Shown here: piece after piece, positions 32,460 to 40,754 of the stretch
Layout: each line of letters begins with the position of its first letter
Numbering within the stretch: position 1 is the first letter of the stretch
Assembly (NCBI GenBank): GCA_038405045.1
Contig: JBBZIV010000001.1
Coordinates: 248,001-312,000 of the forward strand
Direction of reading: 5' to 3'
Source: Sporobacter sp038405045
GTDB lineage: Bacteria; Bacillota; Clostridia; Oscillospirales; Oscillospiraceae
DNA length: 64,000 nt
Made by a program: the position numbers and the translations under genes
The notes under the pieces: model-generated
The model's database searches: none
Seen by the model: the letters and a program-made list of their open reading frames with translations, nothing else
What the model was told of the DNA's origin: nothing

Positions 32460-33839
32460 ATGGATTATTCAAATTTGAACACCGCTCTCTGGAACGTCAT
32501 CATTCAGTTTGGCATCATCGCCGTTATTATCCTGTTTTCAAATTTTTTGCGCCGCAAAGTGCGATTTGTCCGGGACAGCCTGATGCCGACGGCGGTTCTC
32601 GGCGGCTTCCTCCTTCTGCTCGTCCGATCCACCGGGCTGCTGCGGTTTGATGCGGCATTTATGGAGATTCTCATTTATCATGGTATCGCGCTTGGGTTTA
32701 TCGCAATGTCGCTGCGGCTTCCGACGCATTTTTCGGGCGAAAAAGAGAGCCTGACCGGGCCGAAGAGCGGGGCGATCATCGTCGGCTCCTATCTGATTCA
32801 GGCGATCATCGGGCTTGCCATTTCGATCACGCTGGCCTATACGGTCATGCCCGGGCTTTTCAAAGCCGCCGGCATACTCCTGCCGATGGGCTACGGCCAA
32901 GGGCCGGGGCAGGCTAACAATGTCGGCACGACGTATCAGGCGGCCGGTTTTATCGGTGGGCGAAGCTTCGGCCTGTCACTGGCGGCGACGGGGTATTTGT
33001 GCGCCTGCATCGTCGGCGTTATTGCGCTCAACGTTCTGGCCGCTAAAGGTAAAATACGAAAAACAACCGCGTCGGATGTCTCTGGTTCCGTCATTGTTGA
33101 CAGCTTTCAAGATGAGGGCGAAATTCCGATTTCCGAATCCGTCGACAAGTTCTCTATTCAGGCGGCGCTCGTGCTACTCGTTTATCTGGCGACATATCTT
33201 GTAACGTGGGGTGTAACGGCGGCGCTTCAAGCATATTTGCCGGGCGTCGCCGCCATGCTCAATACGCTGTTATGGGGTTTTAACTTTATCATCGGCTCGG
33301 CGCTGGCCATTCTGGCACGCGTTATTTTAAAAAATCTCCGCCTCAAGCGGATTATGACGCGCCAGTACCAGAACAATTATCTGCTCACCCGCATTTCCGG
33401 TTTCTTTTTTGACATCATGATCGTCGCGGGCATTGCGTCAATTCGGATTGAGGAGCTCACCGGCCTTTGGCTTCCGTTTGTGCTGATGGCGGTCGCGGGC
33501 GGCGTCGTAACATGGTATTTTCTCGTCTGGGTCTGTAAAAAAGTCTACAAAGGGTATTTTTATGAGGGGCTCTTGTCGATGTACGGCATGATGACCGGCA
33601 CCATCAGCTCCGGGATTTTGCTGCTGCGTGAAATTGACCCCGAATTTAAAACACCGGCGGCAAACAACCTCATAACTGGGTCTAGCTTTGCCATCATCCT
33701 CGGCGCGCCGATGCTCATTTTCATCGGCATGGCCTATAAATCCCCCTTGATGACGGTTGTAACGCTCGGTCTGTGCGCCGCTTATTTCGTCCTCATGCTG
33801 CTATTTATTTTTAAAGTTAATCCGCGCGGCAAAAAATGA
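32460..33839 (+). CDS. gltS: GltS-type sodium/glutamate symporter
   Basis: This 459-residue membrane protein has about 12 hydrophobic helices in two inverted halves. It carries the GltS-like GYGQGPGQANNVGTTYQ re-entrant loop and a similarly placed MYGMMTGTISSGILLLREID in the second half. It should import glutamate or a related dicarboxylate with Na+. AGGAGG precedes the ATG. A strong terminator follows. Confidence 0.85.
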   Translation: MDYSNLNTALWNVIIQFGIIAVIILFSNFLRRKVRFVRDSLMPTAVLGGFLLLLVRSTGLLRFDAAFMEILIYHGIALGFIAMSLRLPTHFSGEKESLTGPKSGAIIVGSYLIQAIIGLAISITLAYTVMPGLFKAAGILLPMGYGQGPGQANNVGTTYQAAGFIGGRSFGLSLAATGYLCACIVGVIALNVLAAKGKIRKTTASDVSGSVIVDSFQDEGEIPISESVDKFSIQAALVLLVYLATYLVTWGVTAALQAYLPGVAAMLNTLLWGFNFIIGSALAILARVILKNLRLKRIMTRQYQNNYLLTRISGFFFDIMIVAGIASIRIEELTGLWLPFVLMAVAGGVVTWYFLVWVCKKVYKGYFYEGLLSMYGMMTGTISSGILLLREIDPEFKTPAANNLITGSSFAIILGAPMLIFIGMAYKSPLMTVVTLGLCAAYFVLMLLFIFKVNPRGKK

Positions 33840-33848
33840 ACGAACGAA

Positions 33849-33898
33849 AACGCCCCGCCTTCGAAGCGTTGTGCTCCAAGGCGGGGCGTTATTTTTAT
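33849..33898. terminator. Bidirectional intrinsic terminator
   Basis: AACGCCCCGCCTT (33849-33861) pairs perfectly with AAGGCGGGGCGTT (33878-33890), followed by ATTTTTATT. It separates the symporter from the converging membrane protein gene. Confidence 0.88.
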
Positions 33899-33902
33899 TG
33901 CG

Positions 33903-34763
33903 TCAGGTGGAACCGCCGTCATTTGCCGTGCCGTTATCCGGGGGTTGTACCATCCTGCGGTGATGCGCGTTGAATTCCATAATGATGATAAAGCCGAGCA
34001 TCGTGAAAATCAGCGGATAGACAACTGCGGCTGAGAAGAGGGATAATTTAGCCGCCGCGTGACGGCCGATGGACATAAGCAAAATGAGCGGAATGCTCAG
34101 AAACGACATTTGAAATCTGATCACGTCCAGCGCCGCCTGGCAGGACAGCGCCGTGAGATAGACGCCCAAAACTGTGTAAAAACCCGCCAGAACGACGGCG
34201 CGCCTGTCGTCAAAGCCTTTAAACAGACGGATGCCCGCATAGGCGAAAATCGGCGGCAGGATAAAAAACGGCCAGAAAACGGCGCCGGTTATATACGTCA
34301 AAACGGTGGTCGGCAAAACGGCAAGGATAACCCCGCAAAAGCCGCCGACGATGGACATCGGCAAAAGCACCTGATACCGCGCACGCCATTTTAAACCGGC
34401 CTTGTGCCATTTTGGAACGGCACCGCGCAACGCCGCTTTAACATCAGACGGCCATTGCCGGGCGGCGTCCAGCTGCCTTTGAACGGCACTTCGGAGCTTT
34501 GCCGGCGCGGCGGCAAGATAAGCAGCGGCCACTTTAATTTTTTGGATGATTGCACGCGCTTTTCCGGCGATGGCTGCCAGTGCCGCGCGCAGACGGCCAA
34601 TGCGCGCAGAAAGCCTCAAAAACGGCTGTCTGCCCGCCGGTTCGGTACTGCCGTTCTGTAAAGACGGATTGCCAGACGCATCCTGCTCGGCGTCTGCCTT
34701 TCGATTTTTTAATGCGGTGAGCCGGGCAAGAAGTTTTGGTGTTCCCGCGATATGTCCTTCCAA
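33903..34763 (-). CDS. Basic N-terminus, four-helix membrane protein of unknown function
   Basis: A 286-residue protein begins at TTG 34763, with AGGGGAG 11 nt upstream. Residues up to about 150 are Ala/Arg/Lys-rich helix without hydrophobic segments. The C-terminal half has four or five membrane helices (LPMSIVGGFCGVILAVLP, FWPFFILPPIFAYAG, AVVLAGFYTVLGVYL and others). It follows murC by 43 bp on the same strand and ends at a shared terminator. No family was recognised. The longer frame to 34871 overlaps murC and is less likely. Confidence 0.6.
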   Translation of the reverse strand: MEGHIAGTPKLLARLTALKNRKADAEQDASGNPSLQNGSTEPAGRQPFLRLSARIGRLRAALAAIAGKARAIIQKIKVAAAYLAAAPAKLRSAVQRQLDAARQWPSDVKAALRGAVPKWHKAGLKWRARYQVLLPMSIVGGFCGVILAVLPTTVLTYITGAVFWPFFILPPIFAYAGIRLFKGFDDRRAVVLAGFYTVLGVYLTALSCQAALDVIRFQMSFLSIPLILLMSIGRHAAAKLSLFSAAVVYPLIFTMLGFIIIMEFNAHHRRMVQPPDNGTANDGGST

Positions 34764-34806
34764 CAGTCTATCAGCTCCCCTTTGACGTTGGTGCGCAGCG
34801 TGTTCT

Positions 34807-36204
34807 TTAACCGTTTGCGCTGCTGTGCAGCTGGCTTTCCGTGAGATGCTCGCCGACCTTGTAAATGTCACCGGCGCCGACGGTTAGAACGATATCGCCG
34901 TCACGGACCGACTGAAGAATTTGGCGTTCCATGTCCTCAAACGTGGGACAGAAGACAGCACCCGGAATTTGGGCTGCGAGGTCGGCAGATGTGATACCGA
35001 TTGTGTTTTTCTCCCGCGCGGCGTAGATGTCGGCCAGAAATAAAACATCCACTCGGCGGAGCTCGGCGACAAAATCATCGAACAGAGCATGTGTGCGCGT
35101 ATAGGTGTGCGGCTGAAACGCGCAAATCACACGCCGGTAGCCAAGGGTAAACACGGCGTCGAGAAGGGCGTGCAGCTCGCGCGGATGGTGGGCATAATCA
35201 TCGTAAACGACGGCGCCGTTGACCGTTCCCTTATATTCAAAGCGCCGTCCGGCGCCTGTAAAGTCGAGAAGACCCTCTGAGACGGCCTCGGCCGGAATCG
35301 CGAGGGTGATGGCGGATGCTGTTGCCGCCAGCGCGTCAACCACGTTGTGGCGGCCGGGGACGCTTAAAACAATATGGCAGAAAAAAGCGCCGTCATAGAG
35401 TACGTCAAAACTGGAGCCGCCGCCGGTGAGCGTGACATTTACCGCACGCACACGCGCATTTTCGCCGAAGCCGAACGTCAGAAGCGGCCGCCCAAGCGGG
35501 GCGAGCGTTTCCATTGTGTTGCGGTCGTCGGCATTACAGACGATAAAGCCGTTTTCGGGGACGAGTGAGGCAAAATGCCGGAAGGAGTTTTTAACGTCGT
35601 CCAGGTCCTTGAAGAAATCAAGATGGTCAGCGTCAACGTTGAGAATAACGGCAACCGTCGGGAAAAAGCTGTGAAAAGAATTATAATATTCGCAGGATTC
35701 GAGTACAATCACGTCACCACTGCCAACGTGATGGCCCGCGTTGAGCTTTGGCAGCGTCCCACCGATCATCACGGTCGGGTCGGCTCCGGCGGCCATCAAA
35801 ATATGCGTGACCATGGAAGTCGTCGTCGTTTTGCCGTGCACACCGGCGACGCAAACGGCGTTTTTATAGCCGCGCATGATAAAGCCCCAAGCTTCCGCGC
35901 GCTCAAAGACGGGAATCCCGGCAAGGCGCGCCGCGGCAATTTCAGCATTGTCGTCCCGGGCGGCAGCTGTCCGGATTACAAAACAAGCCCCGTCAATGTT
36001 TTCCGCCTTGTGGCCGATGGCAATGTCAATCCCCAGCGCGCGCAGGCGACGAACGGCGGCACCCTCGCTCATATCTGAACCGGTGATTTCAACGCCCATG
36101 TTGTGCAATACTTCGGCCAGCGGCGACATGGAAACGCCGCCGATGCCGACTAGATGCCCCCTGGAGCCGGACTTGAGGCAGGATTCAAATTCAGAAATAC
36201 TCAT
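34807..36204 (-). CDS. murC: UDP-N-acetylmuramate--L-alanine ligase MurC
   Basis: This 465-residue Mur ligase has an N-terminal UDP-binding GIGGVSMSPLAEVLHNMG, the ATP loop GVHGKTTTTSM, the central LNVDADHLDFF and ESCEYYNSF motifs, DDYAHHPRE and the C-terminal HTYTRTHAL. It adds L-Ala to UDP-MurNAc in the cytoplasm. It is divergent from cca, with about 130 bp between them. Confidence 0.96.
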   Translation of the reverse strand: MSISEFESCLKSGSRGHLVGIGGVSMSPLAEVLHNMGVEITGSDMSEGAAVRRLRALGIDIAIGHKAENIDGACFVIRTAAARDDNAEIAAARLAGIPVFERAEAWGFIMRGYKNAVCVAGVHGKTTTTSMVTHILMAAGADPTVMIGGTLPKLNAGHHVGSGDVIVLESCEYYNSFHSFFPTVAVILNVDADHLDFFKDLDDVKNSFRHFASLVPENGFIVCNADDRNTMETLAPLGRPLLTFGFGENARVRAVNVTLTGGGSSFDVLYDGAFFCHIVLSVPGRHNVVDALAATASAITLAIPAEAVSEGLLDFTGAGRRFEYKGTVNGAVVYDDYAHHPRELHALLDAVFTLGYRRVICAFQPHTYTRTHALFDDFVAELRRVDVLFLADIYAAREKNTIGITSADLAAQIPGAVFCPTFEDMERQILQSVRDGDIVLTVGAGDIYKVGEHLTESQLHSSANG

Positions 36205-36231
36205 AAAACCCCCCGGGGCATTTAAACAGAA

Positions 36232-36260
36232 TTGTCTTTACGCTGATAAATGATTATAAT
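36232..36260 (+). promoter_or_regulatory. Promoter of cca
   Basis: TTGTCT (36232-36237) and TATAAT (36255-36260) are separated by 17 bp, about 75 bp before the cca start. Confidence 0.65.
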
Positions 36261-36334
36261 ACTTAGAGGATATTTTTACAAGAGTGATTATAGAGCGCTT
36301 TCTGGCGTTTTATGCAGGAAGAAGGAAGATCGTG

Positions 36335-37519
36335 ATGACCGAGATACCCGGTTTTGTGCGTCGTATCCTCATTGCGCTGGAGACAGGCGGTTTTTCTGCC
36401 TGTCTCGTCGGCGGCTGCCTGCGCGATATGCTGATGAAAAGGCCCGTACACGACTGGGATGTGGCAACGTCCGCCCGGGCAGAGCAAATCGCGGCGCTTT
36501 TTCCAAAAACAGTGAACACGGGCATCCGCTTCGGGACGGTCACGGTGCTCACCGACCATGGCCCGGTTGAAGTAACAACCTTCCGCAGCGACGGGGATTA
36601 TCGCGATAACAGGCACCCGGAATCCGTCCGCTTTGTCGGCGATCTGTATGAAGATTTGAAACGGCGCGATTTTACAATGAACGCTATAGCCATGACGGCA
36701 GGCGGCGTGCGCTCAGACCCGTTTGACGGACAGGGTGATATTGAAAAAGGCCTTATCCGATGTGTCGGAGACCCGGAAGCCCGCTTTGGGGAAGATGCCC
36801 TGCGCCTGTTTCGCGCGGTTCGGTTTGCCGCGCAGCTCGGTTTTGACATTGAGGCCGAGACGCGGGCGGCGATTATAAAATGCGCGCCGTTGTGCGCGGC
36901 GCTATCTGCTGAACGCGTCCGTGACGAGACGGAGAAAATACTGATGAGCGACAATCCGGCGCTCGTTGGGACGGCAATCGTCTTCGGCTTATATGTCAGT
37001 AGACTGAAAGCGGCCAAGTCTGTGCCGGAAAACCTTGAACGCATCAAAAAACTGCCGAAAAATGCGCGGATGCGCTGGTCGGCTTTCTGTGCCGTACTGT
37101 GCCGTGACCGGCTGATTGACGACGCGGGAGATTTTCTGCGCGCCATGCGTCTTGACGCGAAAACGATTAAAGCCGGCGGGGCAGGTGTCAAAACGGCGCT
37201 TACAGGGCATATCGGGGACGCGGTAGCCATAAAAAGGGTTTTGTCCGGCATTGGGGAAGATGGCGCATTGTGCACCGCCGCCGCCGAAGAAGTTTTGTAC
37301 GGCACGGACGCAGTCAGCCGCGTCGAAGAGGTATTATCAAGCGGCGCGTGCTGGTCGTACAAAGACCTTGCGGTGAGCGGCGACGATTTGCTGCGCCTTG
37401 GTTTTGATGCCGACAAGCGCCTTGGATGTATACTTCACAAACTGTTGCAGCACGTGATCGAAAATCCGAGAGATAACAGGAAGGACATCCTGAAGAAAAT
37501 TGCCGAGAACGAACGATAA
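36335..37519 (+). CDS. cca: CCA tRNA nucleotidyltransferase
   Basis: The 394-residue protein carries class II CCA-adding enzyme marks: LVGGCLRDMLMKRPVHDWDV with the catalytic carboxylates, an RRDFTMNAIA motif, DPFDGQGDI and EDALRLFRAVRFA. ATG 36335 is preferred, with GAAGGAAG upstream; the longer frame adds 17 atypical residues. It repairs or completes tRNA 3' ends. The C-terminal ~150 residues are divergent, as is usual. Confidence 0.93.
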   Translation: MTEIPGFVRRILIALETGGFSACLVGGCLRDMLMKRPVHDWDVATSARAEQIAALFPKTVNTGIRFGTVTVLTDHGPVEVTTFRSDGDYRDNRHPESVRFVGDLYEDLKRRDFTMNAIAMTAGGVRSDPFDGQGDIEKGLIRCVGDPEARFGEDALRLFRAVRFAAQLGFDIEAETRAAIIKCAPLCAALSAERVRDETEKILMSDNPALVGTAIVFGLYVSRLKAAKSVPENLERIKKLPKNARMRWSAFCAVLCRDRLIDDAGDFLRAMRLDAKTIKAGGAGVKTALTGHIGDAVAIKRVLSGIGEDGALCTAAAEEVLYGTDAVSRVEEVLSSGACWSYKDLAVSGDDLLRLGFDADKRLGCILHKLLQHVIENPRDNRKDILKKIAENER

Positions 37520-37540
37520 TACAAAATCGTATGAAATCAC

Positions 37541-37569
37541 TTGACAAAATGAGTTCAGTTGAGTATATT
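37541..37569 (+). promoter_or_regulatory. Strong promoter of the muramidase-like gene pair
   Basis: TTGACA (37541-37546) and TATATT (37564-37569) with a 17-bp spacer, about 130 bp before the start codon. Transcription should begin near 37577. Confidence 0.75.
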
Positions 37570-37608
37570 TAGTTCTTAAATCGGCCACTGATGTCGATAA
37601 TTTCATAT

Positions 37609-37664
37609 AGAGCCTTTGAGCCATCAAACTGCCGGGGAAACCGGGCAGATTGGGGGCTCTTTTT
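37609..37664 (+). ncRNA. Structured leader with three-way junction and terminator-like U-run
   Basis: AGAGCC (37609-37614) can pair with GGCTCT (37655-37660). Within it are TTTGA-gcca-TCAAA (37615-37628) and CTGCC (37629-37633) paired with GGCAG (37644-37648). A run of T follows directly (37660-37664), and the gene starts 35 bp later. A multi-hairpin ending in a U-tract inside a 5' leader is the layout of an attenuator or riboswitch expression platform. No known riboswitch class was recognised. Confidence 0.5.
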
Positions 37665-37698
37665 GCTCTCAAAGAGAATTTTTGAAAGGGGCAGAATA

Positions 37699-38850
37699 AT
37701 GAGCAGCAGAAGCAGAAAAAATTCCAACTGGACTTGGAAGCCAAGCATATTAACAGGGTCAAAAAAAGAGAATCTCAGCACGAATCTCAAGTCGCGCGTC
37801 GATGCACTCAAAGAGTCTCGCGGGAAGGCCAGTAGCACGAAACCGTCGTCGACCGAATGGTTTGCACAGAAAGTGGATGCTGCAGGGTGGGCGCCTAGCT
37901 CGTATGAAAAGCCGTACAGACAAGCATCATTGTCAGCACAGACGGCAAATGACCGTATCGCCGACGAGGGTGCACGCGAATGGCTGCAAAGCGACGTGGC
38001 GACGCGCCAGCCCCTCATGCAAAGCCGCTGGCCAGAGACTGAGGCAGAGTTGTTGAGGGGGTCTGCGACGCCTGAAAACCACGGTAACGGCAGGTATTTT
38101 TCAACGCCGCTTGTAAAAAGTCAATTGAAGGAATATAATGTAAATAATTCGGGAAGTTTGGCGCGCGCCAATGAACAAAATAATGCAACCCGTTTCTTGA
38201 ATGAAGACAGCGGTCAAGAAACCCGCAATTGGATGCCGAATTGGCTGGACATTTTTGACACACCCAACATTGATGACACAGCTACCACCGATTATGCACC
38301 AGATGAAAAAGCTGCGCAGATTATCGTGGATAATGCGCAAAGTATTATGGCGGCTGCAGAAAAATACGGTGTTGATCCGGCCATTGTCGCGGGATGCATT
38401 TATACAGAGCAAGCTAAAAATGTCAATATGTTTGATATGGCTGACGGCATTTTGGCCTTTTATGGCATACTAGACACATCTGTCGGTATGGGACAAGTCA
38501 AGATGTCAACAGCTAAAATGCTTGAAGATGAGGGGTATGTTACGCAGTCATCGAATTATCAAGGGAATATTTTTGGCCTAAAAGTACCTTCAACTGATAA
38601 AATGAAGAGAGAAAAAAGGCTCGAAGATAACAAAGAAAACGCCATGTATGTTGCGGCATATTTGCGGTACTTTCAAGATATCTGGCAAGATGAGTACCCA
38701 GACATCATTAAGAATCCTTCAATATTAGGCGCTCTATATAATAAGGGACATCAAACAACAAAGCCCCATTCTTCTCCAGAATCTAATGAATTTGGTGATT
38801 TCGTAGCCGGTAATTACGATTATATGAGCGAATTGCTTGGCATGAAGTAA
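37699..38850 (+). CDS. Lysozyme-fold (muramidase-like) protein with disordered N-terminus
   Basis: The protein has 383 residues. Residues 1-200 are polar, Ser/Asn/Gln/Arg-rich and probably disordered, with no signal peptide. From about 215 the sequence turns globular: AAEKYGVDPAIVAGCIYTEQAKN supplies a candidate catalytic Glu. SVGMGQVKMSTAKML and ALYNKGH follow, the motif order of SLT/lysozyme-fold muralytic enzymes. The C-terminus is complete. ATG 37699 has AAAGGGG 8 nt upstream. The next gene, 13 bp on, encodes a small membrane-anchored protein, so a secreted wall-degrading effector with a protector is one reading; a phage-tail-like or sporulation hydrolase is another. Confidence 0.65.
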   Translation: MSSRSRKNSNWTWKPSILTGSKKENLSTNLKSRVDALKESRGKASSTKPSSTEWFAQKVDAAGWAPSSYEKPYRQASLSAQTANDRIADEGAREWLQSDVATRQPLMQSRWPETEAELLRGSATPENHGNGRYFSTPLVKSQLKEYNVNNSGSLARANEQNNATRFLNEDSGQETRNWMPNWLDIFDTPNIDDTATTDYAPDEKAAQIIVDNAQSIMAAAEKYGVDPAIVAGCIYTEQAKNVNMFDMADGILAFYGILDTSVGMGQVKMSTAKMLEDEGYVTQSSNYQGNIFGLKVPSTDKMKREKRLEDNKENAMYVAAYLRYFQDIWQDEYPDIIKNPSILGALYNKGHQTTKPHSSPESNEFGDFVAGNYDYMSELLGMK

Positions 38851-38863
38851 ATTAGGAGAGTCT

Positions 38864-39199
38864 ATGAAAAAAACACTTATTGTTATATTATTTTTAATTT
38901 TATTTTGCTTTGTTCTTTTTTGGGTAGGTTCATTTACATATTGTGAAATTTTGACTGTCCGGCATGGGCAGGAATTTACGGAGCTCTACAAATTAACCAA
39001 TATGATTGACAAAGTAGATTATCTGAAAGTCCTAAATTATTCTGATAATATTGCAAAAGTTTATTATGTAGCAGAACACGCAGGTGGAGATGTTATTATA
39101 TTTACAAAACAGAGTAATGAATGGGAATTAGAAAAATGGTATACCGTTTGGTCGAAGTACGGAAGCGCGGATGATTTTATGTGGCCGTACATAAGGTAG
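38864..39199 (+). CDS. Small membrane-anchored extracytoplasmic protein
   Basis: A 111-residue protein with an N-terminal membrane helix (KKTLIVILFLILFCFVLFWVG) and an 85-residue outer domain, YYVAEHAGGDVIIFTKQSN, then a Trp-rich end. AGGAG lies before the ATG. The helix lacks a lipobox or clear cleavage site, so the protein is probably anchored. It is very AT-rich compared with flanking genes. Its place right after a muramidase-like gene suggests an immunity or chaperone role, but no family was recognised. Confidence 0.65.
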   Translation: MKKTLIVILFLILFCFVLFWVGSFTYCEILTVRHGQEFTELYKLTNMIDKVDYLKVLNYSDNIAKVYYVAEHAGGDVIIFTKQSNEWELEKWYTVWSKYGSADDFMWPYIR

Positions 39200-39272
39200 A
39201 AGTCTCACCACAAAGCCCCGCGTTTGCCGGGCTTGGTCTAAGGTATTTGTAGGACGAATGCCTCAAACAAAT

Positions 39273-39303
39273 AACAGCCTCCCGCACACTGCGGGAGGCT
39301 GTT
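39273..39303 (-). terminator. Intrinsic terminator of the infC-rpmI-rplT operon
   Basis: AACAGCCTCCCGCA (39273-39286) pairs with 39290-39303 around a 3-nt loop. On the minus strand it is followed by TTATTTGTTTG, 12 bp after the rplT stop. Confidence 0.9.
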
Positions 39304-39314
39304 GATATGTTGGG

Positions 39315-39674
39315 TTACGCCCCGATGGCGCCCTTCGCGGTGCTCACGAGGGCGGTAAACGCCTCAGGCTCGTGGATGGCCATTTCGGAGAGCATCTTGC
39401 GGTTCATATCGATACCGGAGAGCTTCAGGCCGTGCATGAAGCGGGAGTAGTTCATCCCGTTCATTTTGCATGCGGCGTTGATACGGGAAATCCACAGCTG
39501 ACGGTAGTCTCTTTTTTTGCGCTTGCGGCCGACATACGCGTAGGTGAGGGATTTCATGACGGCCTGATTGGCCATCTTGTAATGGGTGGACTTGGCACCC
39601 CAATAGCCCTTGGCGAGCTTTAAAATCTTATTTCTTCTTTTGCGCGTCATCATCGCGCCTTTAACTCTGGCCAT
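39315..39674 (-). CDS. rplT: 50S ribosomal protein L20
   Basis: The 119-residue protein begins MARVKGAMMTRKRRNKILKL and has AYVGRKRKKRDYRQLWISRI, diagnostic for L20. It is an early-assembly 23S rRNA-binding protein and in Firmicutes the autoregulator of its operon. It is third in infC-rpmI-rplT, 12 bp after rpmI. Confidence 0.97.
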   Translation of the reverse strand: MARVKGAMMTRKRRNKILKLAKGYWGAKSTHYKMANQAVMKSLTYAYVGRKRKKRDYRQLWISRINAACKMNGMNYSRFMHGLKLSGIDMNRKMLSEMAIHEPEAFTALVSTAKGAIGA

Positions 39675-39686
39675 TGTAAAACCTCC

Positions 39687-39896
39687 TTATTTGTACGGGA
39701 TCATGCGCTTGATTGCCGATTCGTTCGTCACGTCGGCATAGGCACCCTGCCGGAGGCCTCTCTTGCGCTTGGGGGATTTCCCGTGACCGTTGAGAAGGTG
39801 GCTCTTGTTCGCGTGCGCACGCTTGACTTTACCGGATTTTGTGAGACTGAATCTCTTTTTTGCCCCACTGTGGGTCTTAAGTTTAATCTTAGGCAT
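39687..39896 (-). CDS. rpmI: 50S ribosomal protein L35
   Basis: This 69-residue basic protein begins MPKIKLKTHSGAKKRF, typical of L35. The ATG at 39896 has AAGGAG upstream; the longer frame is an artefact. It lies between infC and rplT. Confidence 0.96.
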   Translation of the reverse strand: MPKIKLKTHSGAKKRFSLTKSGKVKRAHANKSHLLNGHGKSPKRKRGLRQGAYADVTNESAIKRMIPYK

Positions 39897-39945
39897 GGCT
39901 GGTACTCCTTCCAATTTAAACAATGCGAAAAAATCTCATCAAAAA

Positions 39946-40461
39946 TTACTTTGTCTTCGGGGACAGGAACATCGCCATGAACCGCCCCTCCAGCTTCGGG
40001 TTCTTATCAACGGAGGCAAACTCGGCACAGCCTTCGGCAAATTTCTTTAAAAGATCCTCACCGATGTTGGTGTGCGCCATCTCTCTGCCACGGAAACGAA
40101 CCGTGACTTTCAAACGGTCGCCGTCCTGCAGGAATTTAAGCCCGTTTTTCAGCTTGGTGTTAAAGTCATTGATGCCGATGCCGGGTGACATGCGGATTTC
40201 CTTGACTTCAACAATATGCTGATTTTTGCGCGCTTCCTTCTCCCGCTTGGCCTGCTCGAAACGATACTTGCCGTAATCCATAATCTTGCAGACGGGCGGC
40301 GTCGATGTCGGCGCGATTTTCACGAGATCAAGCTCGCGCTCAAAGGCGATTTTCATCGCATCGGCGGACGACATGATCCCAAGCTGGGCCCCGTCATCTC
40401 CGATGAGACGAATTTCCTTGTCACGAATATCCTCATTAATTTGATAAGACGTATTGCTGAT
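39946..40461 (-). CDS. infC: Translation initiation factor IF-3 (AUC start)
   Basis: The 171-residue protein has the IF-3 opening QINEDIRDKEIRLIG and both domains with the charged linker KYRFEQAKREKEARKNQ. AGGAGG (40471-40476) points to the codon ATC at 40459-40461, 9 nt away. No ATG, GTG or TTG lies in frame nearby, and the long frame reaches into the leader hairpin. AUU or AUC initiation is the known basis of IF-3 autoregulation, because IF-3 itself rejects such start codons. It is first in the infC-rpmI-rplT operon. Confidence 0.95.
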   Translation of the reverse strand: MSNTSYQINEDIRDKEIRLIGDDGAQLGIMSSADAMKIAFERELDLVKIAPTSTPPVCKIMDYGKYRFEQAKREKEARKNQHIVEVKEIRMSPGIGINDFNTKLKNGLKFLQDGDRLKVTVRFRGREMAHTNIGEDLLKKFAEGCAEFASVDKNPKLEGRFMAMFLSPKTK

Positions 40462-40490
40462 ATTAAAGCACCTCCTGTAATTAACCCGAC

Positions 40491-40521
40491 AAAACAAAAT
40501 GCGGATGCTAAAAGCACCCGC
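40491..40521 (-). terminator. Attenuator hairpin in infC leader
   Basis: On the minus strand GCGGGTGC (40521-40514) pairs with GCATCCGC (40508-40501), followed by ATTTTGTTTT. It lies between promoter and infC, where Firmicutes have an L20-responsive leader terminator. A GC-rich segment and GGAACCTTTCCGGTATTTAACCGG-type pairing upstream may form the antiterminator or L20 site. Confidence 0.7.
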
Positions 40522-40632
40522 GTTCATGACGACGCTGTCCGGTTAAATACCGGAAAGGTTCCATGTTGACCACGGCGCGCCAAGCGGCCGGGTGAGGACG
40601 GGGATGCCGTTCTGCTTTATTTTGACCCGTTT

Positions 40633-40661
40633 ATTATAACAAGGGCGACGCTGTTTGTCAA
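40633..40661 (-). promoter_or_regulatory. Consensus promoter of the infC operon
   Basis: On the minus strand TTGACA (40661-40656) and TATAAT (40638-40633) have a 17-bp spacer, a perfect sigma-A promoter. The leader to the AUC start is about 165 nt. Confidence 0.9.
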
Positions 40662-40754
40662 GAATAACATTGCAATTTTCTCATGCTCTGGGGAGCATAA
40701 ATCGGTTTGATCAGGAGAATATAAACGTCACAAAGCTGCAAAAGGAGCACTTGT

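Noticed and set aside
36598..37416. 272-residue minus-strand ORF opposite cca
   Set aside because: It is antisense to a gene with clear class II motifs, is Ser/Arg/Pro-rich without domains, and reflects the high G+C third positions of cca.
37609..37664. ydaO, fluoride, THF or GEMM riboswitch
   Set aside because: The conserved cores of these classes do not match; only the general shape is riboswitch-like.
37699..39199. Prophage remnant
   Set aside because: No integrase, capsid, tail or holin gene is adjacent; only the muramidase-like domain suggests it.
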